NCBI GenBank assembly: GCA_902805935.1
Contig: CADCUR010000125.1
Span: 1 to 34,642, forward strand
DNA length: 34,642 nt
Source: an uncultured Pyrinomonadaceae bacterium
Lineage (GTDB): Bacteria; Acidobacteriota; Blastocatellia; Pyrinomonadales; Pyrinomonadaceae
Direction: 5' to 3'
The notes below the pieces were generated by a model. That model made no database searches. It was not told the origin of the DNA and saw nothing but the letters and a program-made list of their open reading frames with translations. The translations under genes were made by a program, and so were the position numbers. Of this stretch, positions 34,294 to 34,642 are shown piece after piece (the first letter of the stretch is position 1; the number at the start of each line of letters is the position of its first letter).

Positions 34294-34642
34294 AAAAGCG
34301 GGAGCGATTTGTTTCCGCTCCCGAAACGTAAAAATTTAACGAGTTTAGTTTTAGAAAACTCGAATTTGTTTTAGGAGCGATAACGCAAGTTTCTCTTGAG
34401 AGACTCGAAAGTTGTCGCTCCTTTCTCGTTTTTAAGATGTTTGACAATTGAATAACCGAAAAAAGGTTTGAAAGTTTTGCCTGGTCGTGCGCGAAGATGC
34501 GGCGTCTAGGAAAACTTTCAAACAAAACAAAAAAGGCAGAGAGTTTGGAAAGATTGTTTTCTTCGATAAAAACTTTGGCGAGTTCCAAAGAAAACAATCC
34601 GCAACTTCGAGAGGCATTTGTGTGTCTCCGTCTGTCTAAATC
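34294..34642 (+). other. Non-coding tail with four successive hairpins
   Basis: No supported gene is seen to the window end. Hairpins: CGGGAGCG/CGCTCCCG (34299-34306/34316-34323); AGGAGCGATAAC with GTTGTCGCTCCT (about 34373-34384 with 34411-34422; one G-U pair); TTTGAAAGTTTT..CCT with AGG..AAACTTTCAAA (34467-34482/34508-34522); and GATTGTTTT with AAAACAATC (about 34553-34601) enclosing CTTTGG/CCAAAG. The first or second may terminate the small ORF's transcript; the whole could be a structured 3' region or small RNAs. Confidence 0.5.

Noticed and set aside
34202-34597. Reverse-strand frame of 131 codons at the window end
   Set aside because: It is antisense to the small ORF and to all four hairpins; its composition is explained by the AT-rich stems, and no start signal is visible.

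Overview
The window looks like a chromosomal segment of an Acidobacteriota bacterium, most likely class Blastocatellia (Pyrinomonadales-like). This is inferred from gene content: a VWFA-related secreted protein of acidobacterial type, carboxypeptidase-regulatory-like TonB receptors, many Ser/Thr kinases with zinc-ribbon or proline-rich tails, and GC-rich genes separated by AT-rich, hairpin-rich spacers. No database search was possible, so family names rest on motifs read in the translations.

Layout. Positions 1-932 (-) hold a truncated VWA secreted protein. Positions 1107-5129 (+) form a cluster: a zinc-ribbon membrane protein, an active membrane Ser/Thr kinase and a secreted TPR protein, closed by a bidirectional terminator. 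Positions 5239-8450 (-) carry a CrtC/AttH lipocalin-like protein and an anti-sigma/ECF-sigma pair, split by a 406-bp spacer holding a strongly self-complementary element of about 259 nt. Positions 8832-12097 (+) encode a YfgM-like TPR membrane protein, a second TPR membrane protein and a DedA protein, followed by tRNA-Pro(CGG). Positions 12338-14043 (-) hold a cytosolic HtrA-like protease coupled to a LuxR regulator whose receiver lacks the phospho-acceptor Asp.

The most remarkable part is 14576-24345 (-), a phospho-signalling island. It encodes a YegI-like kinase (YRD/DND motifs, zinc ribbon, FHA-like tail), a Tat-exported beta-carbonic anhydrase, a parallel beta-helix protein, a PP2C phosphatase, a VWA protein with an intact MIDAS, a small membrane protein and a large transmembrane pseudokinase. 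Kinase + PP2C + VWA is the composition of the TerY-P / YegI-YegK-YegL triad. Here it is extended by two proteins that share a conserved helical N-terminal domain of about 110 residues, one carrying a beta-helix and the other a transmembrane anchor. The working model (inference) is that VWA, PP2C and kinase form a regulated phosphorylation switch, that the shared domain recruits the beta-helix scaffold and the membrane protein to it, and that the pseudokinase is a membrane sensor.

Positions 24548-34642 contain a small secreted protein, a Tat-exported PhoX-type phosphatase, a decayed TonB-receptor fragment abutting a fragment of another gene, an intact TonB-dependent receptor with a Fur-box-like palindrome upstream, a four-helix membrane protein, tRNA-Pro(GGG), a MerR regulator, thiL, and finally a 54-codon ORF with an unusually good promoter and Shine-Dalgarno followed by a chain of hairpins.
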